Shown here: positions 31,363-39,222 of the stretch, one piece after another
How the letters are laid out: every line of letters starts with the position of its first letter
How positions within the stretch are numbered: the first letter of the stretch is position 1
Source of the DNA: Arthrobacter sp. ISL-95
Lineage (GTDB): Bacteria; Actinomycetota; Actinomycetes; Actinomycetales; Micrococcaceae
Length of the DNA: 39,222 nt
Direction of reading: 5' to 3'
Assembly (NCBI RefSeq): GCF_018613695.1
Contig: NZ_JAGGPR010000019.1
Location: forward strand, 1-39,222
The notes under the pieces: model-generated
Told to the model about the DNA's origin: nothing
What the model saw: the letters and a program-made list of their open reading frames with translations, nothing else
The model's database searches: none
Position numbers and translations under genes: made by a program

Positions 31363-32631
31363 ATGAAAAAGCAACTACTGGCCGGCGTTTGCGCCGCGAC
31401 GCTTCTCCTGGTTGGCTGCAGCCCCAGAGCCACCAACACGAACGACTCCGAACGGACCCTGCGCATCACCTGGTGGGGCAACACCGCCCGGGCTGAAGCG
31501 ACCCAGGCAGCCATCGAGCTGTTCCAGAAGAAGAATCCGAAGATCAAGATCGAGGCTGTCCCCAGCAGCTTCGATGGTTACTACAACAAGCTCAACACCC
31601 AGTTCGCTTCGAGCTCGGCCCCGGACATCTTCCAGGATGACCAGGTCGCCACGTTCGCGGACAACGGTCTGTTGCTGGATTTGAACGAGTACAAGAACAT
31701 CATCGACACCAGCTCGATCGACCCGAAGATTTTGAATCAGGCCACCATCGACGGCAAGCTCCTGGAAGTTCCGGCCGGTACAAGCCCGATGTCGTTCGTC
31801 TTCAAGAAGGGTGTCCTCGACGCGGCCGGAGTCGCCGCACCGGATTCGAAAGACAGCTGGGATGACCTGGCGAAGAAAGCAGCTGCGCTGAAGCCCTCGT
31901 TGCCTGCCGGTACGTGGGCTCTGGCGGACAGCAGCAATCAGCCCAACCACTTTGAAGTCTTCCTGCGTCAGCGCGGCAAGGGCTGGTTCTCCCCGGACGG
32001 GAAATCGCTTGGCTTCGACGCGCAGGACGCCGCGGACTGGTGGTCCTACTGGTCCAAGCTCCGTTCCGACGGGCTGGTTCCTCCGGCCGACATCACGACC
32101 GGAGGCGCAGGAGGCGACGTGAGCCAGAACCCGGTCGCCAAGAACCTGGTGAGCATGGGAATCTATGGAACCAGCATCACCTTGCCCAGTGAGGAATGGT
32201 CCTACGGTCCGATCCCGAACGAAGCAGGCAACCCGGGGGTATACAAACTGCGCTCGGCCAGTTGGGCCGTCAACTCCAAGACCAAATATCCCGAGGACGC
32301 GGCCAAACTTGTGAATTTCCTCGTCAACGATCCCGAAGCCAGCGCCCTGCTCAAGCTCACCCGGGGCGTCCCGGCAAGCGACACCGCGTTGAAGAGCGTC
32401 CGCGACTCACTCGCCCCGAAGGATAAGCAGATCGTCGCGTACGCCGACTACCTGAACCAGGACGGTAACAGCGGAACCGGCCCCAACCCTGACCCGGCCG
32501 GCACCCGCGGCCTCCGCTCCGACATCTTCACCCGGTACTCCGGCGAAGTCATTTTCGGCAAGCAAACCCCCCAATCCGCAGCTGAAGCGATGATCAAAGC
32601 GGCCCAAGACCTGATCGAATCCCTCAAATGA
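31363..32631 (+). CDS. ABC transporter substrate-binding lipoprotein (family 1, sugar type)
   Basis: A 422-residue extracytoplasmic binding protein. ATG 31363 follows AGAAGGA. The lipoprotein signal has lipobox LVGC with Cys19. The family-1 solute-binding domain begins LRITWWGNTARAEATQAAIE and shows FDGYYNKLNTQFASSSAPDI, typical of sugar/oligosaccharide-binding proteins. It overlaps the first permease gene by ATGA. The ligand cannot be assigned; the neighbouring racemase and glutaminase-like genes leave open a non-sugar compound. Confidence 0.93.
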   Translation: MKKQLLAGVCAATLLLVGCSPRATNTNDSERTLRITWWGNTARAEATQAAIELFQKKNPKIKIEAVPSSFDGYYNKLNTQFASSSAPDIFQDDQVATFADNGLLLDLNEYKNIIDTSSIDPKILNQATIDGKLLEVPAGTSPMSFVFKKGVLDAAGVAAPDSKDSWDDLAKKAAALKPSLPAGTWALADSSNQPNHFEVFLRQRGKGWFSPDGKSLGFDAQDAADWWSYWSKLRSDGLVPPADITTGGAGGDVSQNPVAKNLVSMGIYGTSITLPSEEWSYGPIPNEAGNPGVYKLRSASWAVNSKTKYPEDAAKLVNFLVNDPEASALLKLTRGVPASDTALKSVRDSLAPKDKQIVAYADYLNQDGNSGTGPNPDPAGTRGLRSDIFTRYSGEVIFGKQTPQSAAEAMIKAAQDLIESLK

Positions 32632-33596
32632 CTCTGACCCCAGCCAAATCCCCTACCCAGGGAACAACGGTGACTAAACCTGATGTCCCCCGTAAGACGC
32701 AGCGACGCAAAGCTTTTGATTTCCGCCGCAGCAACACCGGCTACGTCTTCCTCACCCCGTGGATGATCGGGGTGGTTGGCCTGGTCTGTCTACCCCTGCT
32801 GATCTCGCTCTACCTGTCCTTCACCAACTACAACATCCTCGGAGCCCCTAAATGGGTGGGTCTGGAGAACTACATCCGGCTCTTCACCCAGGACCAACGC
32901 TACGTGCACTCCATGCTGCTCACGCTGGGCTACGTTGTCGTATCAGTGCCACTGCAACTGGTCAGTGCGCTGGCCGTGGCGTTGATGCTGGCCCCCGCCC
33001 GGAAAGGTCAGAGCCTCTACCGGGCCCTGTTCTACCTGCCCTCCCTGCTCGGGGCCAGCGTCGGGATCTCCATCACGTGGCGTGCCATCTTCGACCGTGA
33101 CGGGGCCGTCCCCCAGTTCCTGGCAAGCTTCGGCATTCCGGAGCAGTCCTGGATCAACAACCCGGGCACCGTCCTATGGGTAATCATTGCCTTGGAAATC
33201 TGGAAGTTCGGCGCCCCGATGATCATCTTCATCGCCGGCCTGCACCAGATCCCGAAGGAACTCTACGAGGCCGCCAGCATCGACGGCGCCGGGCCCATCC
33301 GGAAATTCTTCACCATGACGCTGCCGATGCTCTCCCCCGTACTGTTCTTCAACCTCGTCATGGGCGTAATCAGCTCTTTTCAGACCTTCACGCCGGCCCA
33401 GATCGTCGGCGATGGTAACGGCGGCCCCACGGATTCAACCCTGTTCTATGCCGTTTATATGTACCAGCAGGCGTTCCAATACCAGAAGATGGGCTACGCC
33501 TCCGCCATCGCCTGGATCATGCTCATCGTACTCGGCGCGGTCGCAGCGCTGCTCTTCCTCACCTCCCGAAAGTGGGTCCACTATGCCAACGACTAG
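32628..33596 (+). CDS. ABC transporter permease (MalF type)
   Basis: A 322-residue inner-membrane permease with six helices after a basic cytoplasmic N-terminus (KTQRRKAFDFRRSNTGYVF). The EAA loop reads ELYEAASIDGAGPIRKFFTM, the contact site for the ATPase. The start overlaps the binding-protein stop by 4 bases (ATGA). It works with the next permease as a heterodimer. No ATPase gene is nearby; actinobacterial sugar importers often share a common MsiK-type ATPase. Confidence 0.93.
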   Translation: MTLTPAKSPTQGTTVTKPDVPRKTQRRKAFDFRRSNTGYVFLTPWMIGVVGLVCLPLLISLYLSFTNYNILGAPKWVGLENYIRLFTQDQRYVHSMLLTLGYVVVSVPLQLVSALAVALMLAPARKGQSLYRALFYLPSLLGASVGISITWRAIFDRDGAVPQFLASFGIPEQSWINNPGTVLWVIIALEIWKFGAPMIIFIAGLHQIPKELYEAASIDGAGPIRKFFTMTLPMLSPVLFFNLVMGVISSFQTFTPAQIVGDGNGGPTDSTLFYAVYMYQQAFQYQKMGYASAIAWIMLIVLGAVAALLFLTSRKWVHYAND

Positions 33597-34434
33597 CCGT
33601 CGCGCACGGCGCCTCGCGCCGCTCTGGCGACATCTGGCCTTCGCCCTGGTCCTGGCCGTCATCCTGTATCCCTTGCTCTGGATGGTGTTGACAGCCTTCA
33701 AGCCCACCTCGGAAATCATCGCCTCGGCCCAGCTCTGGCCCAAGGAATGGACCCTGGGGAACTTCACCACGGGGTGGACCTTCGCCGGCATCGGATCCTT
33801 CACCACCTTCCTGACCAACTCAGCGATCATCGCCGTACTCTCGGTCATCGGAAACGTGATCAGCTGCACCCTGGCCGCCTACGCCTTCGCGAAGCTGTCC
33901 TTCCGAGGCAGCAGCATCATGTTCGCCATGGTTATCGCCATCTTGTTCATCCCCAAGGAAGTACTGCTGATACCCCAGTACACGATCTTCCACGCCTTGG
34001 GGTGGACCAATTCCTTCCTGCCTCTGGTCGTCCCGCAGTTCCTGGCCCTGGACAGCTTCTTCGTGTTCCTGTCCGTGCAGTTCCTCCGCGGCCTGCCCAA
34101 GGAACTGGACGAGGCCGCAGTCCTGGACGGGTGCGGGCCGTTCCGCAGGCTCTGGCACATCACCATCCCCCTCATCACCCCTGCCATTGCCACCACCGCG
34201 ATCTTCACGTTCATCTGGAGCTGGAATGAATTCATGCCCCAGCTGGTGTACCTGAACACCCCGGAAAACTTCTCCGTCTCCGTGGCACTGAGGTTCTTCC
34301 TGGACGCCTCCAGCGGCTCAGACCTGGGCCCGATGACGGCCGTTTCGCTGGTCTCGCTGCTTCCCCTGTTCATCCTTTTCGTCGTCTTCCAACGCCGGCT
34401 TGTCGAAGGGTCCGCCATGAGCGGACTCAAATAA
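33583..34434 (+). CDS. ABC transporter permease (MalG type)
   Basis: A 283-residue permease with six helices. I start at ATG 33583 (MPTTSRRARRLAPLW), overlapping the previous gene by 14 bases, because upstream in-frame codons are the first permease read in another frame. The EAA loop is ELDEAAVLDGCGPFRRLWHI. The C-terminus ends RRLVEGSAMSGLK, typical of MalG-type partners. It is the second half of the importer channel. Confidence 0.93.
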   Translation: MPTTSRRARRLAPLWRHLAFALVLAVILYPLLWMVLTAFKPTSEIIASAQLWPKEWTLGNFTTGWTFAGIGSFTTFLTNSAIIAVLSVIGNVISCTLAAYAFAKLSFRGSSIMFAMVIAILFIPKEVLLIPQYTIFHALGWTNSFLPLVVPQFLALDSFFVFLSVQFLRGLPKELDEAAVLDGCGPFRRLWHITIPLITPAIATTAIFTFIWSWNEFMPQLVYLNTPENFSVSVALRFFLDASSGSDLGPMTAVSLVSLLPLFILFVVFQRRLVEGSAMSGLK

Positions 34435-34454
34435 CCACCACAGAAAGGTCAGCC

Positions 34455-35177
34455 ATGTCTGCCCCGCTCGTCCTCATCACCATCGGTTACAAAAACAACG
34501 TAACCCCGTACGCCCAGGCAGTCGCCCGAGCCGGCGCCATCCCCCTGGTCGCCTACGCCGGCGATGAGGGATTCACGGTCCCGGAAAACGTCGCCGGCGT
34601 CGTCCTCGGAGGCGGCGCCTCCGTGGAACCTTCCCGCTACAACGCCGAGCACGACCCCACCATCAAACGCAGCACCGACGTCGAACGCGACGACCTGGAA
34701 TTCTCCGTCCTGGACCAGGTCATCCCACGTGGCGTCCCGATCCTGGGCATCTGCCGCGGCCTGCAACTCCTGAACGTCTACCACCGCGGCAGCCTGCACC
34801 AATTCCTGGGATACACCGACTACAAGGGCAACCACCGCCCCGAAGAACACCGCGCCTTCCTCGCCCACACAGTGGAAGCACGAGCCGGACGACTTGCCGA
34901 ACTCCTCGGCGAAGGAGAAATCCACGTCAACAGCATCCACCGCCAAGGCATCGACACCCTCGGAGAGGGACTGAAAGCCACCGTATACTCACCCGACGGC
35001 CTTATCGAGGGCGTCGAAACCGACGACGGCAGCATCCTCGCCGTGCAATGGCACCCTGAAGAACTCGCCCTCACAGATCCGCCGTCCCAGCGCCTCTTCA
35101 GCGACCTCGTCGACCGGGCCCGGGCGTACTCCCGCCGCCAGACCGCCGAGGCCTCGAAGCAACTCGCCGCCGGCTAA
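34455..35177 (+). CDS. Class I glutamine amidotransferase-fold hydrolase (gamma-glutamyl-GABA hydrolase type)
   Basis: A 240-residue protein of the peptidase C26 / PuuD-like family. The catalytic triad is Cys100 in LGICRGLQLLN, His200 and Glu202 in VQWHPEEL, and HVNSIHRQGI is also characteristic. Relatives hydrolyse gamma-glutamyl amides. GAAAGG precedes ATG 34455, 20 bases after the permease, so it belongs to the importer operon. It suggests that the imported compound carries a gamma-glutamyl or similar amide bond, which is inference. Confidence 0.9.
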   Translation: MSAPLVLITIGYKNNVTPYAQAVARAGAIPLVAYAGDEGFTVPENVAGVVLGGGASVEPSRYNAEHDPTIKRSTDVERDDLEFSVLDQVIPRGVPILGICRGLQLLNVYHRGSLHQFLGYTDYKGNHRPEEHRAFLAHTVEARAGRLAELLGEGEIHVNSIHRQGIDTLGEGLKATVYSPDGLIEGVETDDGSILAVQWHPEELALTDPPSQRLFSDLVDRARAYSRRQTAEASKQLAAG

Positions 35178-35209
35178 GAACTCCCCCGCGACCAATTACG
35201 AGTGCACTC

Positions 35210-35413
35210 ATGAAAAGGCTCAACCCGACTTCACACGCAACCACCACGGTGCCACGATACGCAGCCACAGGATCCTCGTGTCCGACCAGCGGATTGTGGG
35301 CCCCGGTCAACGATCCACGAAATAGGCGGTTCATTGAGGAAGGCAAACCCCTGCCCCCTCACTGGGACCAATACACCTACTGGATGCCGGCCCCGCAGGA
35401 AATCAGCACCTAG
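35210..35413 (+). CDS. Small protein with CPxSGxW motif
   Basis: A 67-residue protein. The core CPTSGLWAPVNDPRNRRFIE then EGKPLPPHWDQYTYWM has the pattern C-P-x-S-G-x-W ... R-x-F-x-x-G-x-x-L/M-P, which recurs in small accessory or immunity-like proteins in other bacteria. I cannot assign a function. It begins 33 bases after the hydrolase gene on the same strand, so may be co-transcribed. The ribosome binding site is weak. Confidence 0.55.
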   Translation: MKRLNPTSHATTTVPRYAATGSSCPTSGLWAPVNDPRNRRFIEEGKPLPPHWDQYTYWMPAPQEIST

Positions 35414-35432
35414 CAGAGCGCTTCCGGCGGCC

Positions 35433-35621
35433 ATGCAGGACCCCACCTCGTGGCCGCCGAACCCCGCCCGCAAACGGAACCCCATGAACCCCATGAACCC
35501 ACAAACAGCCGTATCCGCCCCCCAACCGCATACCAAAACGCAAGATACCCAAGCGCAGTCCCGCAACCCGACGGAATGCGAGGACCTATGCCACTACTGC
35601 CACGGTCCAGAGACTGACTGA
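35433..35621 (+). CDS. Small Pro/Asn-rich ORF with C-terminal Cys cluster
   Basis: Sixty-two codons from ATG 35433. The first ~45 residues are low complexity (repeated MNP, Gln/Thr/Pro). The end, CEDLCHYCHGPETD, holds three Cys in a metal-site-like spacing. No ribosome binding site stands out. It could be a real small protein or an accidental frame in GC-rich sequence. Confidence 0.3.
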   Translation: MQDPTSWPPNPARKRNPMNPMNPQTAVSAPQPHTKTQDTQAQSRNPTECEDLCHYCHGPETD

Positions 35622-35679
35622 GGCACACCCCAGCCATCCAGCCCGGCCGAGACCGGCGCGCCAAAGAAAACGAGCAGAA

Positions 35680-37197
35680 GTGAAAGAACAGGCCGCCGAC
35701 ACCGGAACCGGTCACGCCATCGCAACCCCCAGCAGCGCATGGCGCGCCCGGGCCGATGCGTGGGAGTTCCTGGAATACGCCTTGCGGGAATCCATCCGCG
35801 CTGAGAAGTCCGGACCCACCGCTGCGGACTTGCTGAACCACATCGATAGAACATTCCGTGTGCTGCAGGCCATCGAACCTTACTGGGCCTTCCCGGGTCT
35901 GCCCACGCTCACGGAAGCATCAGCCTCACACAGAAACGGCAACCCTCAAGCCGCACTGGACCTGATCAGCACCAGACGAAACACCACAGGGACCCGGCCC
36001 ACACCAGAGAACCCGGCCGAACAAGAAGAACCCAACACGGAACCGGACAGCAGCACCGCACCGGAGGCAGCAACGAGCAAACCCCGTTTCGAAGTTTTGA
36101 TAATAGGTGAGACAACGCACCCCGACGCCGGGAAACTCAGCACAGCCCTCGCCGCACAACGGCGCACCCAGGACGCCTTCACCTATGAACTGAACACCGT
36201 TCCAAGCTACGAAGACGCCCTCGTGGCCCTGCTCATCAATCCCGACATCCAAGCCTGCATCATCAGGCCCACCTTTATCCCCCGCAGCAACCACAAGTTC
36301 GCCCGCGACCTGAAAGAGGAGCTTGACCGCCAACTAGGAGAAGCGGCCCTGGAAGAGCTAAAGCCCGCCGACAGGATCCAGCAGCTAGCCGAAACCATCA
36401 ACCTCCTGCGCCCTGAACTGGACATCTACCTCGTGGCAGGGGTCGCCATGGAAACCCTCGCCGTCACACTCGCCCACCGGTTCCGGAGAATCTTCCGCCG
36501 CGAAGACCACCAAGACATTCACCTGTCCATACTGGCCGGCGTGGCCGACCGCTACGAAACCCCCTTCTTCACCGCCTTGCAGCAACACAGCCGCCGACCT
36601 GGAAGCGTATTTCACGCCCTCCCCATCTCCCGAGGCGGTTCGGTCATCAACTCTCCTTGGATCAGCGACATGGCAGATTTCTACGGACGCAACCTACTAC
36701 TGGCCGAGACCTCAGCAACCTCAGGCGGACTGGACTCTCTCCTGGACCCGCACGGCTCCATCAAACTCGCCCAAACACTCGCCGCACGCGCATTCGGTGC
36801 CCAACGCACCTACTTCGTCACCAACGGCACATCCACAGCGAACAAGATCGTCCACCAATCAATCCTGGCCCCCGACGACATAGCCCTGGTTGACCGCAAC
36901 TGCCACAAATCACACCACTACGCCCTCATGCTCGCCGGAGCACGCGTGTGCTACCTGGACGCCTACCCTTTGGACCGGTATTCCTTCTACGGAGCGGTGC
37001 CACTGGAGAACATCAAACGCCAACTCCTGGCCTACCGCCGATCAGGTCGCCTGCACAAAGTGAAAATGATCGCCCTGACCAACTGCACCTTCGACGGCAT
37101 CGTCTACGACGCCCACCGCGTCATGGAAGAATGCCTTGCCATCAAACCCGCGAAGTTGCCCAGATGCTGCGCAAAATCTCGAACGTCCCGATCCTGA
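35680..37197 (+). pseudogene. Orn/Lys/Arg decarboxylase-like PLP enzyme, truncated by deletion
   Basis: From GTG 35680 the protein has an unassigned N-terminal helical domain (~1-130). An alpha/beta wing domain follows (~135-215, FEVLIIGETTHPDAGKL), then the PLP major domain (from ~305: ISDMADFYGRNLLLAETSAT, YFVTNGTSTANKIVHQSILA, DRNCHKSHHYALMLAGARV, ALTNCTFDGIVYDAHRVMEE). It stops resembling the family at ECLAIKP near 37145. The PLP-binding Lys segment and the C-terminal domain are missing. Beyond this point comes a response-regulator fragment in another frame, and the original frame ends at 37197. It is catalytically dead as encoded. Confidence 0.8.
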
Positions 37198-37379
37198 TGA
37201 TCACCGCGTACGCCCAGCCCGGGGACGAACTCGAAGGCATGGGCGCCGGGGCCAACGCCTACCTTCCAAAACCCTTCCGCCCAGCCCAACTCAGGACTAT
37301 CGTTCAGAAGCTCTGCCCAGAACCGCTCCCGGCCCTGGACTCCACAACGCGAGCGGCCACCACTTCCAAAGCCGGCTAA
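37149..37379 (+). pseudogene. Response-regulator receiver domain, C-terminal fragment
   Basis: The frame ending at 37379 reads EVAQMLRKISNVPILMITAY, then GDELEGMGAGANAYLPKPFR and AQLRTIVQKL. This is the second half of a CheY-like receiver, with the conserved Thr (MITAY) and Lys (LPKPF). The N-terminal half with the phospho-acceptor Asp is gone, replaced by the decarboxylase fragment. An ATG at 37164 could start only a useless remnant. It records the other side of the deletion that truncated the decarboxylase. Confidence 0.75.
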
Positions 37380-37484
37380 AGAATCACCGTGAGCCAGGCC
37401 ACGGTACACCTCTGGAACCCTGCCCCGCGACCAGCCATCGATACTCCATTTGATGGTGAACGCAGGCACGCACTAACGTCATGC

Positions 37485-37519
37485 AAGAAGCCCACCGGTC
37501 CCCCATCGGTGGGCTTCTT
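37485..37519. terminator. Bidirectional rho-independent terminator
   Basis: AAGAAGCCCACCG (37485-37497) and CGGTGGGCTTCTT (37507-37519) form a perfect 13-base stem with a 9-base loop. The A- and T-rich stem ends serve both strands. It lies between convergent genes: the decarboxylase/receiver remnant and the DUF7793 gene. Confidence 0.88.
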
Positions 37520-37526
37520 GGATTAG

Positions 37527-37928
37527 TTAGGACGCTGCGGGAACCGACGTGCCCTCAGCCTGGCCGGCTTCGCCGAGCCAGACCAGAGCCTCGCCCCGGG
37601 CTGTGAAGAACCCTGTGGGGCACGGGGTCTTACTCGTTTTGAGTTGGTAGTCGGCCAATGCGCGGTCAACCGGACCCTGTCCGAGCAAGGCAATCCTGGA
37701 CGCCGCGCATGGTTCAGCGAAGACCTCGCGTGCGCTGCGGCTCAGGAACGTGACCGTAGCCATGTCCACCAGCAAGGGGTACGTGCGGCCGTTCGCAATT
37801 CTATTAACAGCGTCCATGGCGGCACGGGCGTTGCCGGCGTCAATGCGCACACCCGGGGCCCAGACCAGATGCAGCAAAGAGCCATCCTCAAGCCAGACGC
37901 GGCTATCGCCCACATCAATCTGTTCCAT
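37527..37928 (-). CDS. DUF7793 / STAS-like small protein
   Basis: A 133-residue protein. ATG 37928 has GGAGGT at perfect spacing; longer upstream open frame is unsupported. The fold pattern (VRIDAGNARAAMDAVNRIAN, then YPLLVDMATVTFLSRSAREV, then RIALLGQGPVDRALADYQL) matches actinobacterial STAS/SEC14-like proteins annotated DUF7793, which occur in many copies in Arthrobacter. Such proteins are thought to act in signalling. A receiver-domain fragment lies just beyond the terminator, but there is no evidence of a link. Confidence 0.8.
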   Translation of the reverse strand: MEQIDVGDSRVWLEDGSLLHLVWAPGVRIDAGNARAAMDAVNRIANGRTYPLLVDMATVTFLSRSAREVFAEPCAASRIALLGQGPVDRALADYQLKTSKTPCPTGFFTARGEALVWLGEAGQAEGTSVPAAS

Positions 37929-38294
37929 CCCGGTACCTCCGATGTTCCACGTCCCCGAAAAGCATAGGCACAGGGCCGGACAGCAACTTCTGGGTACCGC
38001 CGTCCGGCCCTTGCCGCGGAACCGAAGGCAGCCCCGGCCAACGTGGGGGAAACATTGACCGTTGCTTGGAACCGCTGAACTCAGTAAAAACCCGTCACCA
38101 GCCCACGCACACGAGTAACCGGTACTCAACTTTCGGGCACACCCACAAGGTCCTCTACCTGCCTGCTCCCTCCCTCCCTCCGGTCATCGTCCAGATCCAG
38201 GGCCAACGCCAGTGTGCCGGAACAGACTTTCACTCCTCGCGCTTGATTACGAGTGCCGGCAGGCGGGCGGAGATTCTGACGACGGGGGGAGGGT
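37929..38294. other. Intergenic gap
   Basis: No gene is supported. Open frames here overlap both strands and lack ribosome binding sites. The gap should contain the promoter of the DUF7793 gene, but no convincing -35/-10 pair was found. A CCCTCCCTCCCTCC stretch lies near 38165-38180. Confidence 0.35.
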
Positions 38295-38792
38295 TCACCA
38301 CTTGGCATCAGGAAAGTTCACCGGGGTAATCTCTACCCCTGCTTCTGGGTGTTTTATGAAGTATCGCCGGGATGCTTCATCATCCACGGAAGTCTGAGGT
38401 TTCGGTAGATCCTTCAGTCTGCGAGCCTTCCGTGCTTTCCGTTCATGCCTGGCTGCTCTGAATCCAACATAAGGAGCGGCAGCAAATAAGGGGGTACAGA
38501 CCAGGCCGAAGATCATTACGATCCAGTTCAAGCTAACTATTGCCGTGACAAGCACGATGAAGCTGATGATCGCGGCCGGGATCATAATGATCGCAAGGAT
38601 GCACTGCACCACCCATGAACGTACCCAGTAGTTGCCACCGTTAGGCAAGGAACCTCCCATGCCCCACTCATCCCGGGTGTAGGCGTACATGCGCTTGTCG
38701 CCGCCCCAAGCGTAGTAGTAGGGACGTTCCGGCAGGAGGACAAACTCCGGCTTGCCCTTCGTAGTTCTTCCACGGTCATGGTTCAACGTCAT
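38295..38792 (-). CDS. Membrane protein of unknown function, two helices
   Basis: A 165-residue protein. A polar N-terminal ~55 residues (PEFVLLPERPYYYAWGGDKR) precede two adjacent transmembrane helices (~62-82 and 88-108, IIMIPAAIISFIVLVTAIVS and IVMIFGLVCTPLFAAAPYVG). A basic segment (RAARHERKARKARRLKD) and a soluble tail follow. The positive patch after helix 2 suggests a cytoplasmic C-terminus. No family was recognised. The palindromic repeat at 38892 lies upstream. Confidence 0.7.
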   Translation of the reverse strand: MTLNHDRGRTTKGKPEFVLLPERPYYYAWGGDKRMYAYTRDEWGMGGSLPNGGNYWVRSWVVQCILAIIMIPAAIISFIVLVTAIVSLNWIVMIFGLVCTPLFAAAPYVGFRAARHERKARKARRLKDLPKPQTSVDDEASRRYFIKHPEAGVEITPVNFPDAKW

Positions 38793-38891
38793 GGAGTAAT
38801 TTCACCTTAATTTGGCGTTCGGTCTAGATCGTTTTGAAAGTGTTGGCGCCCACTCAAAGGTCATATTCCTGTCCAAGGCTTCCCATCCTGG

Positions 38892-38919
38892 GTGTCCCAC
38901 TTCCTTAGAATCGGGACAC
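38892..38919. repeat. Palindromic repeat (IS110-target family), complete copy
   Basis: GTGTCCCACTTCC, then TTAG and AATCGGGACAC, form an imperfect palindrome. The left arm is identical to the left half split by the IS110 element. It is intergenic, between two minus-strand genes. Confidence 0.7.
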
Positions 38920-38989
38920 TCTCGACTTTTGGGAAGGTCCAGCGAAGGGCCAGAGCCGCGAGTGGGCAATGCAAAAACGATGACCCCTG

Positions 38990-39222
38990 CTACAGGCGCA
39001 TCTTGTGGGTCGAGTAGTCCCTGGTCGCGTAAATCCCGCCTTGGGGTAAGTTCGGATCGAAGTCCTCCTCGACGCCCCACTGAGCGGCGTCGTCCTCAGG
39101 TAGGAACCCGACGGCTTCTCCCGATTCGAGGTCCCACCACCGAGCGCTGTTCGCGGAGACGGCGTAAAAGACGGCTACGTGTTCGGCCGTCATCATCGCG
39201 GCCAGGAACGCCCGGACTGCAT
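38990..39222 (-). CDS. NAD-dependent epimerase/uronate dehydrogenase-like protein, C-terminal part
   Basis: The 3' end of a gene that enters from the right edge. The frame is open to 39222 (AVRAFLAAMMTAEHVAVFYA, then VSANSARWWDLESGEAVGFL and PEDDAAQW) and ends with a stop at 38990. The S-A-N-x-x-R-W-W-D-L ... G-F-x-P-x-D-D pattern is characteristic of the C-terminus of uronate dehydrogenase-like short-chain epimerases, which oxidise hexuronates with NAD. The catalytic core is outside the window, so assignment rests on this tail only. An internal ATG at 39196 is not the true start. Confidence 0.7.
   Translation of the reverse strand, partial: AVRAFLAAMMTAEHVAVFYAVSANSARWWDLESGEAVGFLPEDDAAQWGVEEDFDPNLPQGGIYATRDYSTHKMRL

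Noticed and set aside
37147..37197. Programmed frameshift joining decarboxylase and receiver domains
   Set aside because: No slippery heptamer or downstream structure is evident, and both proteins lack essential catalytic residues, which fits deletion rather than a designed fusion.

Overview
The window looks like an accessory (genomic-island or plasmid) stretch of a high-GC actinobacterium. GC-rich codon use, actinobacterial-type GAF-ANTAR and DUF4383 proteins, a Tat-exported class A beta-lactamase and a sugar-type ABC importer without its own ATPase all point to Arthrobacter or a close relative (Micrococcaceae). That assignment is inferred from gene content; no rRNA or tRNA gene was seen.

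Layout. 1-2.2 kb: an IS30-family transposase running off the left edge, back to back with a Pin/Hin-type serine recombinase. 2.3-10.2 kb: small regulator/target pairs (LysR with a SnoaL-like protein; TetR with a membrane protein and a perfect operator-like palindrome between them), a DUF4383 protein, a GAF-ANTAR regulator, and remnants of a tautomerase, a MerR regulator and an esterase. 10.5-14.3 kb: a beta-lactamase-type locus in which a LysR gene overlaps one serine hydrolase gene and diverges from a canonical Tat-exported class A beta-lactamase translationally coupled to a membrane protein. 14.5-15.6 kb: a graveyard holding a lipoprotein-leader/recombinase chimera, ATP-dependent DNA ligase pieces and an IS110 C-terminus. 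15.6-22 kb: a secreted FG-GAP protein, two small membrane-anchored proteins, an overlapping three-gene operon (unknown protein, AbiEii-type nucleotidyltransferase, serine recombinase) and a trypsin-like PDZ lipoprotein. 22.6-25.5 kb: a tandem hairpin array, a frameshifted NUDIX gene, a HAD hydrolase and an esterase. 25.6-27.1 kb: an apparently intact IS110-group element. 27.3-35.2 kb: a small-molecule uptake/catabolism block (EamA exporter, racemase-family protein, GntR regulator, ABC importer, class I glutamine-amidotransferase-fold hydrolase). 35.2-39.2 kb: two small proteins, a PLP decarboxylase fused by deletion to a response-regulator fragment, a DUF7793/STAS-like protein, a membrane protein and the 3' end of an epimerase/uronate-dehydrogenase-like gene.

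The strongest structural signal is the IS110 element. It sits in the centre of an imperfect palindrome whose uninterrupted relatives occur elsewhere in the window. A CT dinucleotide lies at both junctions, and a roughly 280-base non-coding leader precedes the transposase where IS110-group elements encode a bridge RNA. One stretch of that leader resembles the expected target guide. Other signals are a 24-base repeat whose identical copies form inverted ends of a 14.8-kb segment, a 45-base tandem hairpin array, and the TAATG/GTGA-coupled AbiEii-recombinase operon.

The high density of broken genes and terminal fragments indicates repeated insertion, deletion and recombination rather than a stable core region.
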